This document shows, one piece after another, positions 41,885-50,790 of a DNA stretch of 64,000 nt; position 1 is the stretch's first letter; every line of letters starts with the position of its first letter. The DNA lies in assembly GCF_016591715.1 (NCBI RefSeq), contig NZ_AP024109.1, positions 1,798,001 to 1,862,000 of the forward strand. The letters are read 5' to 3'. Below the pieces are notes generated by a model. That model saw only the letters and a list, made by a program, of their open reading frames with translations, did no database searches and had not been told where the DNA came from. This DNA comes from Mesorhizobium sp. J8. GTDB taxonomy: Bacteria; Pseudomonadota; Alphaproteobacteria; Rhizobiales; Rhizobiaceae. Both the position numbers and the translations under genes were made by a program.

Positions 41885-44616
41885 GCTGCTTGGCCCTCCA
41901 ATTGCAGGGACTCGGCCCGCGTATATGTTTGCAGGACCGCCTTTTCGATCAGCGGACGGTTGGTCGCGACGTGAGGCTCCACCACGAGATCGATGTGAGT
42001 GCCCACGATCGGGATCACCTGCAGGTCGCGAAACACTTGATCCCATCCGATGGCGCGGGACATGCCCGGACGTGCGCAGCGAAACAGGGTCCCTTGGATC
42101 GGAAGCATGGTCTTGGGCTTTTCCAACCAGCGGAAAAACGCCTGCGCCCGCAACACTTCCTGCAATTCCAGCTTGATCCGGAAGCACGCCCCATTGAACT
42201 GGCCTTCGGTGTAACGGTCGATGGCGCGCGCGAGATGGCTTTCGTAACCCAATCTGACCGCAATCTTCGCCAGGGCACGGCAGGCGACGCGCTGGAACGA
42301 TATGCGGTTGGACCGCAGCCGGCGCACTGTACGGGTGATGGTGTCCCATAGGCGGCTGCGCTCGCCTTCAAGGCTTGTGTCGAGGATGCCGATGAACTTG
42401 ACCGACCGCCCGGCTTGGAGCAGGCGCACGGCGACCTCCAAGGCGACCGCGCCTCCGAGCGAGTGGCCGAGGAGCCTGATATCTCCGGATGGCTGGGCGC
42501 GGTTGATTTGCTGGACCGCGGCGTCCGCCATGCTGGCAAGGTCGCTCTGTCCGCGAAGGATGAGAGCGAGGCCGGGATATCTGACTGGTATCACCTTCGC
42601 GGTTTTTCCCATGGCGGAGGCAAAGGCGGCAAGGCTCGGACCGTAGCCGACAGATCCGGGAAACAGGAAAAGCAGCGGCGGGTTATGCTCGGGAGCGGCT
42701 TTGCCGGATGCAACTGCCTGCGCCGCGACGACGGCCTTCACCATGTCGCTCGCGCTCATCTCGACGGTGAAACTCTCAAGACCGAGTTCCTGGCCGATGA
42801 GATTCTCGATCTCCATCACGTAGTGCAGCAGCTTCAGCGAGTCTCCTCCTGCCTCGTCCCACCTGCCTACAACCACCGGCGTGTTGAGAACCTTGCCCCA
42901 TGCTTTCTGTACCACCTTGGCGACCGCGGAATCGGCATACGAACCGGCGGGATCGGCGGCGGTGACCGGCCTCCTGGCGAGGATGTCCATTTTACCAAGT
43001 TTGACGAGGTCGATCTTGCCGCCGTCGAGGCAGGGAATCTCGTTCACGCGGTGCAGCCGCACGGGCCGCAGCGCTGGAGGGAGCGTCTCGGCAATCAGCC
43101 GGCGCAGGTCCTCCACGAAATCCGGACCGGCCTCGTCGCCCGGAACGGCGAATGCGACCAGTTCAGATGCCTCCGTTACGATCGCCACAGCGTCCTGAAC
43201 CGATGCAGCGGATCGCAGAACTCTTTCGAGTTCGGCCGGCTCGATGCGTCGCCCGTTGACCTTTATCTGCCGCCCCTTTCGGCCAACGATCCTCAGCAAA
43301 CCATCATTGTCCAATCGTACGAGATCACCGGTCGGAAAAATACGCTCGCGCGGATTGTCGGGGTCCGAATCGACAGGGATGACGGCGCCATTCTCCCAAT
43401 GCCCCAGCAGGACATAGGGGCTCTTGATCACGAGCTCTCCGGTTTCTCCGGGCGGGACGACCCGTCCCTCGTCATCGACAATCGAGAACGCGATTCCTGG
43501 CAAAAGCCGCCCGACCGGCACGTCGGGCTCGGTGTTCTGGGAGGCCGATGGCACGAACCACTGCGATCCCGTCGTTTCCGTGGACGAATAGCCGATCTGG
43601 ACGAGGCACTGCGGCGGGACGGCTTTGCGCAGAAGGGCGATGTCGGACCACAGCACTTTCTCACCGCCGACTCGGACGACCCGTAGCGATTTGAACGTCT
43701 CCGCGCAGGCATCCGCCATCAGCGTTCGAAGCAAGGCGGGTACGACGTATGTGACGGTCGTGCCCTGGTCGTGCATCCGCGCGCGGACGCCGCGCAGCCC
43801 GACTGCCTCCAGTTCAGCGAGCTGCAAGGTGGCCCCGGTGAGGACGGCCGCCAGAATCTCTCTGCAGCCGGCTATCGTCGCGAGGCCTGCCAAGGGGAGA
43901 AAAACATCGTCCGAATTGATGTGGCACGCTTCGACATATTGCTGCACGCGCCACAGCAAGCTGCGCTGGCTGTTGACAATCCCCTTGGGGCGCCCGGTGC
44001 TGCCTGAGGTATAGAGAATGATGGCCGGTGCATCGACCGAAGGCTGGGGAAGGGGCGTTGCCAATAGCTCCCGCTCAGACGCTGAACTCGCGCCCATGTC
44101 GATCCATTGAATGTCCGCAGGCAGATCGCTTGGCCTATCGCCGATACCCAGCATGGCCGAAAGCTGGGCTGCCGCCACAATCTCTCTGATACGGGGACCG
44201 GGATCTCTCGCATTGAGCGGAACCGAAATCCGGCCGGCTGCCATCGTGGCGAGCATGGCGACAACGCTCCAGACCGAGCATGGCTGGCAGATTCCGACCG
44301 GCTTGCCTTCGGCAACGGCATTCGCGACGCGGCGGGATAGAATTTCGACCGCGGCGCCGAGCGCCGAATAGGAGAGTTCGTCCGCGCCGTCATTGATGGC
44401 GATCTTGCGCGGATGTTGCCGGGCGAGGGTTTCCAGCCGGGGACCGATCCCCATGTCCGCAAACCCGGCTGGCAAAGGTAGATATGGCCGCAGGACAGGT
44501 CCGCCCCGGTCCAGGGCATAATCGCGCACCTCTGCCCACCTTGGCGGCCCCGGCGGAAGAGAAGCCTCATCAAGGTCCTGGTCCGCTGCTTGTGCATTCA
44601 CATATGCCGGGAGCAT
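41881..44616 (-). CDS. Stand-alone NRPS-like protein: adenylation, carrier and thioesterase domains
   Basis: A 911-residue multidomain enzyme without a condensation domain. Adenylation domain about 55-540: A3 LYTSGSTGRPKG at 201-212, A5-like IGYSSTETTG, A7 PTGDLVRLDNDG and A8 GRKGRQIKVNGRRIEPAE; the A10 region has GGKIDLVKLG. The carrier domain follows (DEAGGDSLKLLHYV, phosphopantetheine Ser), then an alpha/beta-hydrolase thioesterase with LLGHSLGGAVAL and a C-terminal GTHIDLV supplying the His. It would activate an amino or hydroxy acid, hold it as a thioester and release it. First gene of the operon; its promoter lies in the 147-bp divergent gap. Confidence 0.88.
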   Translation of the reverse strand: MLPAYVNAQAADQDLDEASLPPGPPRWAEVRDYALDRGGPVLRPYLPLPAGFADMGIGPRLETLARQHPRKIAINDGADELSYSALGAAVEILSRRVANAVAEGKPVGICQPCSVWSVVAMLATMAAGRISVPLNARDPGPRIREIVAAAQLSAMLGIGDRPSDLPADIQWIDMGASSASERELLATPLPQPSVDAPAIILYTSGSTGRPKGIVNSQRSLLWRVQQYVEACHINSDDVFLPLAGLATIAGCREILAAVLTGATLQLAELEAVGLRGVRARMHDQGTTVTYVVPALLRTLMADACAETFKSLRVVRVGGEKVLWSDIALLRKAVPPQCLVQIGYSSTETTGSQWFVPSASQNTEPDVPVGRLLPGIAFSIVDDEGRVVPPGETGELVIKSPYVLLGHWENGAVIPVDSDPDNPRERIFPTGDLVRLDNDGLLRIVGRKGRQIKVNGRRIEPAELERVLRSAASVQDAVAIVTEASELVAFAVPGDEAGPDFVEDLRRLIAETLPPALRPVRLHRVNEIPCLDGGKIDLVKLGKMDILARRPVTAADPAGSYADSAVAKVVQKAWGKVLNTPVVVGRWDEAGGDSLKLLHYVMEIENLIGQELGLESFTVEMSASDMVKAVVAAQAVASGKAAPEHNPPLLFLFPGSVGYGPSLAAFASAMGKTAKVIPVRYPGLALILRGQSDLASMADAAVQQINRAQPSGDIRLLGHSLGGAVALEVAVRLLQAGRSVKFIGILDTSLEGERSRLWDTITRTVRRLRSNRISFQRVACRALAKIAVRLGYESHLARAIDRYTEGQFNGACFRIKLELQEVLRAQAFFRWLEKPKTMLPIQGTLFRCARPGMSRAIGWDQVFRDLQVIPIVGTHIDLVVEPHVATNRPLIEKAVLQTYTRAESLQLEGQAA

Positions 44617-44763
44617 GGCTTGCCTGAACTAGAGATGACGTCCGGTTATGGCTCTGCGCAAGAGATGTTTCATCGATCATTCTGATGATGCTTCCGGTGA
44701 CAAAGAGAGGCGAGGGTAGATACGGGTGTGAATCGGGTCACAGCTTAACGTTAGGGATATGCC

Positions 44764-45783
44764 GTGGCATCAAACAGGCCTGTTCTTGTCACCGGCGCAG
44801 CGGGTTTCATCGGCTTTCATCTGTGCCGGAGACTGCTTTGCGACGGTTGGCAAGTTGTCGGGCTCGATTCCATGAGTGAATACTACGACGTCAACCTGAA
44901 GCAGGCTCGACTCGATCAGCTGGAAGAATTTCCGCATTTCCGGTTCGAACATGCCGATCTCGCCGACCGGGACCGCGTCTCGGCACTCTTTGCCTCGGTT
45001 GATCCGGAAATCGTCGTCAATCTCGCAGCCCAGGCCGGCGTTCGTCATTCGCTCACCAATCCCTACGCCTATGGCGAAAGCAATCTGAGCGGATTTCTCA
45101 ATGTCCTGGAAGGGTGCCGGCAGGCCGCGGTCGGCCACCTGGTCTATGCATCCTCGAGCTCGATCTATGGCGGCAGCACGCGAATGCCGTTCTCCGTTCA
45201 CGATTCCGCCGATCACCCGCTCAGCCTCTACGCCGCCAGCAAGAAGGCCAACGAGCTGATGGCGCATAGCTACAGCCATCTGCTGCGACTGCCGACGACC
45301 GGGCTGCGGTTCTTCACCGTTTACGGACCATGGGGGCGGCCGGATATGGCCCTGTTCATCTTCACCAGGGCCATACTCGCGGGCGAGCCGATCGAGGTCT
45401 TCAACCATGGCAACATGCAGCGCGATTTCACCTATATCGACGACATCGTCGAGGGCGTGGTCCGTATTATGCAGCTGCCTGCGACAGCAAATGTGGAATG
45501 GAACAGCGCCGCGCCTGACCCCGCGACCAGCAATGCGCCCTTCAGGATCCACAACATTGGCGGCAGCTCGCCGGTCGAGCTGAACCACCTGATCGAACTG
45601 CTCGAGGACGCGCTGGGCAAAAAGGCGAAACGCAACGGCATGCCGCTCCAGCCAGGTGACGTGCCCGCGACCTGTGCGGACGTCAGCTCACTTGAGCAAG
45701 CGACCGGCTTCCGGCCGAAGGTTCCGATTGAGATCGGGGTTCGGCGTTTCGTGGAATGGTATCGGGAATTTTATCGGGCATGA
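44764..45783 (+). CDS. UDP-glucuronate 4-epimerase-like NAD-dependent epimerase
   Basis: Extended SDR of 339 residues. Rossmann motif VTGAAGFIGFH, VVNLAAQAGVRHSLTNPYAY in pieces, SSSSIYGG and YAASKKANE as catalytic Ser/Tyr/Lys, and FFTVYGPWGRPDMA are all characteristic of UDP-glucuronate 4-epimerases (LpsL/Cap1J group). It would make UDP-galacturonate for the polymer, a uronate that the amidotransferases could modify. The start is GTG 44764 with AGGG upstream; a nearby ATG is out of frame. It is divergent from the NRPS-like gene and is the last intact gene before the recombinase remnant. Confidence 0.88.
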   Translation: MASNRPVLVTGAAGFIGFHLCRRLLCDGWQVVGLDSMSEYYDVNLKQARLDQLEEFPHFRFEHADLADRDRVSALFASVDPEIVVNLAAQAGVRHSLTNPYAYGESNLSGFLNVLEGCRQAAVGHLVYASSSSIYGGSTRMPFSVHDSADHPLSLYAASKKANELMAHSYSHLLRLPTTGLRFFTVYGPWGRPDMALFIFTRAILAGEPIEVFNHGNMQRDFTYIDDIVEGVVRIMQLPATANVEWNSAAPDPATSNAPFRIHNIGGSSPVELNHLIELLEDALGKKAKRNGMPLQPGDVPATCADVSSLEQATGFRPKVPIEIGVRRFVEWYREFYRA

Positions 45784-45867
45784 TCCGGACAGCTCCTGTA
45801 GCCCGATGCAGTCGCAGTTGGCGACACCGACCGAGATAAGCCTCCGCAACCGTCCAACGTGGCAAGA

Positions 45868-46406
45868 TCATGCGGAACAACGGGAAGGCTTGAGTTGTCC
45901 CACGGAAAACACAATGAAATCAATCGCCTCAATATGTCCGCCGGGTCTGCCATTGTCGTTATTTATCAATACTTTGTAGGGTAGTTCGCCAACAGGTTCG
46001 TCAAGCATCGGCTTGCGCGTCACCAGACGCACGACTCGGTCCATCCCGTGCACCGCCAGCCGCACCTGCGATGCCTTGCGCGAATAGAGTTCCCGCATGA
46101 TCGATACCGTCGTGCCCGAATACATTCATGAGCTGCCTGTTTGAGGCCTCGGCCTCCGCCAGATAAACGCCGAGCGAGTTCCGCAATCCATGCAGGGTCA
46201 GGCCCCTTCGGAAGACCCGCAAGCTTGCACCAATGCGCCATCATTCCAGTCAGCGACTTGGCGGAGAACGGCTCACCTTAGCCGTTGCCCAGAACGGTCT
46301 CGCCGCGCCTCTCGACAGCATTCGGATCTCGGACAGCATCGGTGTGCTCGGCACGAAAAGTCGTTTGCCGCCTATTCGTCCTTTGTTCTTGGCCTGACGA
46401 TATCAA
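45868..46406 (-). pseudogene. Decayed tyrosine recombinase (phage-type integrase) C-terminal remnant
   Basis: Pieces of an integrase catalytic domain appear in order but in different frames on the minus strand: ETVLGNG, a TAA at about 46278-46280, GEPFSAKSLTGMMAHWCKLA, then after a frameshift LTLHGLRNSLGVYLAEAE with the H-x-L-R box and a GHD, then after a second shift ELYSRKASQVRLAVHGMD containing the nucleophile Tyr position. Thus at least one nonsense and two frameshift changes are present, and the N-terminal half is missing. It cannot encode an active enzyme. It separates the polysaccharide region from the potassium permease gene. Confidence 0.8.
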
Positions 46407-46527
46407 ACCCGTCGAAGTGGCGCTCGATTTCTTCGCCGAAGTGCCAAGCGCCTCCAGTCGCGCGCTCGGTCGTCGAGGAACATTCTTCCCTCCGCACTCT
46501 TCGGGAGACGTTTCTCGGGATCGTGAC

Positions 46528-48453
46528 ATGTCGATACTTGGATGGATTCTTGGCCGCCGGCTGGCCAATCAGGAATGGTCGCAGCGCAAGATCGGCGTTT
46601 TCGAAGGCGTGCCGGCCATGGGCCTCGATGGGCTGGGTTCCTCGGCCTATGGTCCGGAAGCGGCACTCACCATCCTGATCCCGCTCGGCGCGGCCGGCCT
46701 CGGCTATATCGGCCCGATCATGGGCGCTATAGTCGGCCTGCTCGCCGTCCTTTATCTTTCTTACCGCCAGACCATTGCGGCCTATCCCAGCAATGGCGGC
46801 GCCTACATCGTTTCGCGCGAAAACCTTGGCCGCAATGCCAGCCTGCTCGCTGCTTCTGCGCTGATGGTCGACTACGTGCTCAACGTTGCCGTCGGCATCT
46901 CCGCAGGCGTCGGCGCGCTGGTTTCGGCGCTACCCTCGCTGCACTCCTACACGCTGTGGCTTTGCCTTGGCATCCTGCTTCTAGTGACGATCGTCAACCT
47001 GCGCGGCACGCTGGATGCCGGGAGGCTGTTTGCGTTGCCCACCTATCTCTTTGTGGCGAGCTTTCTGGCGATCCTTGCGATAGGTGTCTGGAAGACGAGC
47101 CTATCGGGCGGTCAGCCGTCGCCGGTGATTCCGCCGCCGCCGCTACCGCAGCAGACCGGGAGCGTGAGCCTGCTGCTCTTGATGCACGCCTTCGCCAGCG
47201 GCTGCACGGCGATGACCGGTGTCGAGGCGGTCAGCAACGGCATGACCGCCTTTAAGGATCCACCCGTCAGGCACGGCCGCCGCACATTGGCGGCGATCTG
47301 CCTGATCCTGGGGCTCCTGCTCGGCGGTATCGCCTTCCTGTCGGCACGCTATCGCATCGGCGCGATGGACCAGGAGAAGGACGGCTATCAAAGCGTTCTT
47401 TCGCAGCTTGCGCATGCCGTGGTTGGCGACGGTATTTTCTATTACATCGCCATCGGCAGCCTGCTCTGCGTGCTGGCGCTTTCGGCCAACACCAGCTTCG
47501 TCGACTTTCCCCGCCTTTGCCGCATGGTGGCTGAAGACGGGTATCTTACCAGGCCCTTCGCAATGGTCGGTCGCCGGCTGGTTTTCTCTGTCGGCATACT
47601 CTACCTCGGACTGACCACGGGGCTGCTGCTGGTGGTGTTTGGCGGCATCACCGACCATCTGATCCCGCTCTTCGCCATCGGCGCCTTTCTGACCTTCACG
47701 CTGTCGCAGACCGGCATGGTGCTGCATTGGGTGAGGGCGTTGCGGACGGAGAGGGGTCCGAAGCGCGCTGGCGATCGCATGCATCTGGCGATCAATGCGC
47801 TCGGCGGCGCCATCACCGCCGTGGCGCTCGCCGTGATCGTCATCGCCAAATTCAGGGAGGGAGCCTGGATAACGGTGATCGTTATTCCTCTGGTTATCCT
47901 GCTCCTGCGGCTGGTGCGGCGCTATTACGACCATCTTGAGGCCGCTTTGCGCGAGCCCGGAAAGCTCAATCTCGGCAACACTCAGCCGCCTGTGGTTCTC
48001 GTCGTGACTCAGCGATGGAACAGGATGGCGGACAAGGCGCTCTCCTTTGCCTTTCAGGTGTCGAAAGATGTCATTGCCGTCCATGTGGCGCGTCTGTCGG
48101 GTGGAGAGAGCGACGAAGAGCGCGCAATTCGTGGGAGGTGGTCGAATGATGTGGAAGCGCCGGCGAAGGCGGCTGGCCTGCGCCCGCCCCGCCTCGTTCT
48201 CCTGAATGCCGACTACCGGCTGATGTACGAGCCACTGCTGAAGGAGATCGGGGTGCTGCGAGAGGAGTTCGGTGGCCGCACGGTTGCGGTGCTGCTTCCC
48301 GAGGTTGTGCCGCCCAATTGGTGGCAGTACATCCTGCATACCCATCGCGCCCGCCGACTGCACGCCAAACTGCTCGAGTTCGGCGGATCGGACATCGCGA
48401 TCATTTCCATGCCTTGGTATGTCGAGGAACCGAGGATCGAAGCGACCCATTGA
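46528..48453 (+). CDS. KimA-like APC family permease (probable potassium uptake)
   Basis: Inner-membrane transporter of 641 residues with about 12 helices and a C-terminal cytoplasmic domain of about 150 residues. MGLDGLGSSAYGPEAAL, YIVSRENLGRN, ASGCTAMTGVEAVSNG and LSANTSFVDFPRL match the KUP-like APC group of KimA, a high-affinity potassium importer, and the tail with KDVIAVHVARLSGG resembles its dimerising soluble domain. ATG 46528 gives the family's N-terminus; the open frame further upstream overlaps the integrase remnant. Substrate assignment is by resemblance. Confidence 0.82.
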   Translation: MSILGWILGRRLANQEWSQRKIGVFEGVPAMGLDGLGSSAYGPEAALTILIPLGAAGLGYIGPIMGAIVGLLAVLYLSYRQTIAAYPSNGGAYIVSRENLGRNASLLAASALMVDYVLNVAVGISAGVGALVSALPSLHSYTLWLCLGILLLVTIVNLRGTLDAGRLFALPTYLFVASFLAILAIGVWKTSLSGGQPSPVIPPPPLPQQTGSVSLLLLMHAFASGCTAMTGVEAVSNGMTAFKDPPVRHGRRTLAAICLILGLLLGGIAFLSARYRIGAMDQEKDGYQSVLSQLAHAVVGDGIFYYIAIGSLLCVLALSANTSFVDFPRLCRMVAEDGYLTRPFAMVGRRLVFSVGILYLGLTTGLLLVVFGGITDHLIPLFAIGAFLTFTLSQTGMVLHWVRALRTERGPKRAGDRMHLAINALGGAITAVALAVIVIAKFREGAWITVIVIPLVILLLRLVRRYYDHLEAALREPGKLNLGNTQPPVVLVVTQRWNRMADKALSFAFQVSKDVIAVHVARLSGGESDEERAIRGRWSNDVEAPAKAAGLRPPRLVLLNADYRLMYEPLLKEIGVLREEFGGRTVAVLLPEVVPPNWWQYILHTHRARRLHAKLLEFGGSDIAIISMPWYVEEPRIEATH

Positions 48454-48516
48454 AATGTTGCCGCTCCCATCGATGGAGCCCCCTTGGCCAAAAGTTTCGG
48501 CCGAACGATGGAAACA

Positions 48517-48542
48517 GGAACGTTCCTTTTTCTCAGGCATTT
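48517..48542 (+). promoter_or_regulatory. Candidate EcfG-type promoter upstream of the sigma factor gene
   Basis: GGAAC at 48517-48521 matches the -35 box recognised by EcfG general stress sigma factors, and lies 68 bases before the sigma gene. The bases 17 further on (ATTT) fit the CGTT -10 box poorly, and GGAAC is also part of a GGAACGTTCC palindrome. Support is weak. Confidence 0.25.
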
Positions 48543-48588
48543 TCCCTAGTCTGCATCTCATCCACTCCTGTTTGCTGGGTCCGGAAAA

Positions 48589-49170
48589 TTGTCATCTAGA
48601 GAGCATAATTTGTCGAACCCTGACGGCGGTGAGATCTCCGTCGTCGATCTTATTCCTGCCTTGCGGGCCTTTGCGCGAACGTTCTGTCGGGCGCCCGACG
48701 ATGCCGACGATCTCGTGCAGGAGACATTGGCCAAGGGACTTGCCAACCTGGACAAGTTCGAGCCGGGCACGCGCCTGAAGTCCTGGCTCTTCACGATCAT
48801 GCGCAACACCCATTACACGCGCATCAAAGCCGCCGCCAGGGAGGCTCCTGGGTTGCTTGACTGCGCCTCCAGCCGGCCGATTTCGGAACCGTCGCAGGAT
48901 TGGTCCGTCCAAAGCAAGGAAGTGCATCAAGCCATCCAGAAACTGCCGTCCCATCAGCGTGAGGTTCTGGTGCTGATCGGTGTGCTGGGCGTAAGCTACG
49001 AAGAAACTGCTGAGATATGCGGTTGCGCGGTCGGCACCGTCAAAAGCCGTCTCAATCGTGCTCGTGCCGGTGTTCTTGAGTTCCTCGGGGAAAGCTCGCC
49101 GCGGGCGCTGATCGAGCGACGACGTCAATTTTCGGACGACCATTGGGATACCGAAGCCGCAAGACGCTAG
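48589..49170 (+). CDS. ECF RNA polymerase sigma factor, EcfG-like
   Basis: A 193-residue sigma factor. Region 2 has PALRAFARTFCRAPDDADDLVQETLAKGL and LKSWLFTIMRNTHYT; region 4 has LPSHQREVLVLIGVLGVSYEETAEICGCAVGTVKSRLNRAR in pieces. This is the alphaproteobacterial EcfG group that drives the general stress response when the NepR anti-sigma is removed by PhyR. The start is uncertain: TTG 48589 or TTG 48610, the latter with AGAGAG 6 bases upstream. No phyR is adjacent. A small protein with a NepR-like motif is convergent at 49275. The stop codon is formed by the edge of a dispersed repeat. Confidence 0.88.
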   Translation: MSSREHNLSNPDGGEISVVDLIPALRAFARTFCRAPDDADDLVQETLAKGLANLDKFEPGTRLKSWLFTIMRNTHYTRIKAAAREAPGLLDCASSRPISEPSQDWSVQSKEVHQAIQKLPSHQREVLVLIGVLGVSYEETAEICGCAVGTVKSRLNRARAGVLEFLGESSPRALIERRRQFSDDHWDTEAARR

Positions 49171-49249
49171 AGCAGCGCCGAGAGTATGAGCGGTTTTCCG
49201 TCCGGAATTGCGTAAAAACAAAGAGATAGGGCGTTTCGGCATGAAACAG
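49167..49249. repeat. Dispersed intergenic repeat, copy 2 (inverted relative to copy 1)
   Basis: The core 49187-49229 is the reverse complement of 28941-28983 with one mismatch in 43. CTAGAGC at 49167-49173 marks one end, and its TAG is the sigma factor stop codon. The other end (GTTTCGGCATGAAAC, 49232-49246) keeps an imperfect likeness to the GTTTCACGGAAAC part of copy 1. Confidence 0.8.
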
Positions 49250-49274
49250 TGCAGCATCCTTGCCGGCGACGTCT

Positions 49275-49460
49275 TCAGCCGCGCTCAGCCGTAATATCGC
49301 CTTTGCGCTTTTCGATCAGCGCGTTCTGCAGTTCGAGTGCAAGCCTGGTCAGCCGGTCAGGGACCTTCTCCCGCTCGATGGCGATCAACAGGGATGCGAT
49401 CTCCTGGTCCAAGCTCTGGATTGCCTGGGCGCACAGATCGCGCTGGCTCCTGCGAGACAT
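49275..49460 (-). CDS. Small protein with NepR-like motif (possible anti-sigma factor)
   Basis: A 61-residue, helical, charged protein. The segment EREKVPDRLTRLALELQ resembles the E-x-PDRL core of NepR, the anti-sigma factor of EcfG, and the total length is right for NepR. AAGAGA precedes the ATG by 5 bases. It is convergent with the EcfG-like sigma gene, whereas nepR is usually co-directional, so the link is tentative. The alternative is an uncharacterised small rhizobial protein. Confidence 0.5.
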   Translation of the reverse strand: MSRRSQRDLCAQAIQSLDQEIASLLIAIEREKVPDRLTRLALELQNALIEKRKGDITAERG

Positions 49461-49603
49461 TGCATTCTCTTAACAATAGAGGGCCCCTTCAGAACTCACT
49501 GAGTCATACTCGACCGTCCTTTGCAAGGCGTTCGCCGCAAGCTGTGGGTTTCCGGATCGCTGCCTTCGGATTTCGTGGCAAGAGGCGATCCGCGAGCATG
49601 CGC

Positions 49604-49822
49604 TCAATCCTTCGGGAGACGGTTCGCTGCGTGGTCCTGGTACTGATCGGATTTGACCCGGTTGCCGTCCAGACCGCGTTGCTCGGTATGCTGCTTCTTG
49701 TCCCGATTCGACAAGATGTCGTTCTCGCCGACCATGTCCTTTGCGAGCGTTGTCTTCGCTCCGGTTCCGGAGCTCTTGCCCTGGCTGCCGCGGCCCATAT
49801 GCTTCTTACCGCCGGACGCCAT
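49604..49822 (-). CDS. Small hydrophilic protein
   Basis: A 72-residue, highly charged, Gly/Lys-rich protein beginning MASGGKKHMGRGSQGKSSGT and ending in DQYQDHAANRLPKD, with no hydrophobic core; probably disordered. GGGAGAAG lies 4 bases before ATG 49822, a strong site. Small proteins of this type are common in rhizobia and some are stress-induced. Proximity to a stress sigma factor fits but proves nothing. Function unknown. Confidence 0.6.
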   Translation of the reverse strand: MASGGKKHMGRGSQGKSSGTGAKTTLAKDMVGENDILSNRDKKQHTEQRGLDGNRVKSDQYQDHAANRLPKD

Positions 49823-49882
49823 TGTTCTTCTCCCTGGTCTGCCTGCGTGAAACTGTCCGGCGACCAAACTGCTGCTCGCGCG

Positions 49883-50788
49883 TTATGTTCCGCCGTCACG
49901 GCGGATAAGGAAGGCCGTGCCGTCCCAACTGCCGAAAGGCATTTCGCCGTCAACCAAGACTTCCATGCGATATGCACGGGCAAGACGTTTGATATCGCGG
50001 GAATCGATGTCCGATGTCCGATAGGAATAGTTGAGGACTGCCGCCATTCCTCCTGGCCGCAGCACACGCGCGATCTCGCCGAAATGCCGCTCGGCAACAC
50101 CGGCAAGCACCAGGTAAGGAAAACTGTCGAGAGCCAGCACGTCGTCGAAGCTTTGATCGGCGAAGTCGCCGAGATCCATGCCCGAGGTCAGGCGGAATTC
50201 CACGTTGGCGACGCCGGCGCATCGCCGACGCGCGATGGCGATCATCCTGGGTGAGATATCGATGCCGACGATACGTTCCGCCATGCCGCCAAGCGCATGT
50301 TCGAGGCGTCCGATGCCGCAGCCGATGTCCAGTATGTGCTTGCGGATGCCGAGGATGCCGTGCCGTTCCAGCCACGAGGCAATCTCGCCGGTCGTGGCCG
50401 AAAGCCTGTCCTCGTCGCCAAGCGACGACAGTTGCACGCTGGCTGCCGGGGAGATGGCCGCCGCCCGATCGAAGCCGCCGGCCAGCCGCTCGATGGTCAT
50501 GGCGGCCGTTTCGTCGTTGGCACGGTCATGAGACACGCAGGCAGCGGTCCTGCGCACGTCGTCGAAGGCCGAGGGCCTGTCCCGAAGTCTCGTGGCCAAA
50601 TGTTCCAGCCAGCATCGCTCGGGAGCCTGGCTCGGGCGCATGTCGAGGGCGATATTCGCCAATTGCGCCGCGCTGGTCGACTTATCCACATAGACGGCCA
50701 ATCTGGCCAGCGCGTTGTCGACGGAGAGGCCGTCGGCCATGCAATCCTGCAGCAGGCGTCTGGCAATCGCGCCGGTTTGCCTCGCCAT
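49883..50788 (-). CDS. Class I SAM-dependent methyltransferase with N-terminal extension
   Basis: A 301-residue protein. Residues 1-130 are helical and unassigned (LSVDNALARLAVYVDKSTSAAQLANIAL). The methyltransferase domain starts with ILDIGCGIGRLEHALG (motif I), then IVGIDISPRMIAIARRR and DVLALDSFPYLV, and ends in a region with EIARVLRPGG. It probably methylates a small molecule or sugar in the island's pathway. ATG 50788 follows the acyltransferase stop by 2 bp, so it is the last gene of the minus-strand operon. Confidence 0.8.
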   Translation of the reverse strand: MARQTGAIARRLLQDCMADGLSVDNALARLAVYVDKSTSAAQLANIALDMRPSQAPERCWLEHLATRLRDRPSAFDDVRRTAACVSHDRANDETAAMTIERLAGGFDRAAAISPAASVQLSSLGDEDRLSATTGEIASWLERHGILGIRKHILDIGCGIGRLEHALGGMAERIVGIDISPRMIAIARRRCAGVANVEFRLTSGMDLGDFADQSFDDVLALDSFPYLVLAGVAERHFGEIARVLRPGGMAAVLNYSYRTSDIDSRDIKRLARAYRMEVLVDGEMPFGSWDGTAFLIRRDGGT

Positions 50789-50790
50789 GT

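Noticed and set aside
36998..44616. An exosortase/PEP-CTERM system
   Set aside because: The ligase, ACP and amidotransferase resemble that setting, but no exosortase, PEP-CTERM protein or XrtA-type regulator is in the window.
41881..44616. A full non-ribosomal peptide synthetase line
   Set aside because: There is one adenylation domain and no condensation domain, so peptide-bond formation of the normal kind is not supported.
46285..46527. An N-terminal extension of the KimA-like permease
   Set aside because: The frame is open, but the sequence is the complement of the integrase remnant and the family start lies at 46528.
48517..48526. GGAACGTTCC palindrome as a regulator binding site
   Set aside because: It has no spacer, no second copy in the window and partly overlaps the weak GGAAC promoter candidate, so a separate operator call is not justified.
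47143..48561. A 472-codon open frame antisense to the KimA-like permease
   Set aside because: Hydrophilic His/Gln/Arg-rich product with no recognised fold, opposite a well-formed membrane transporter.
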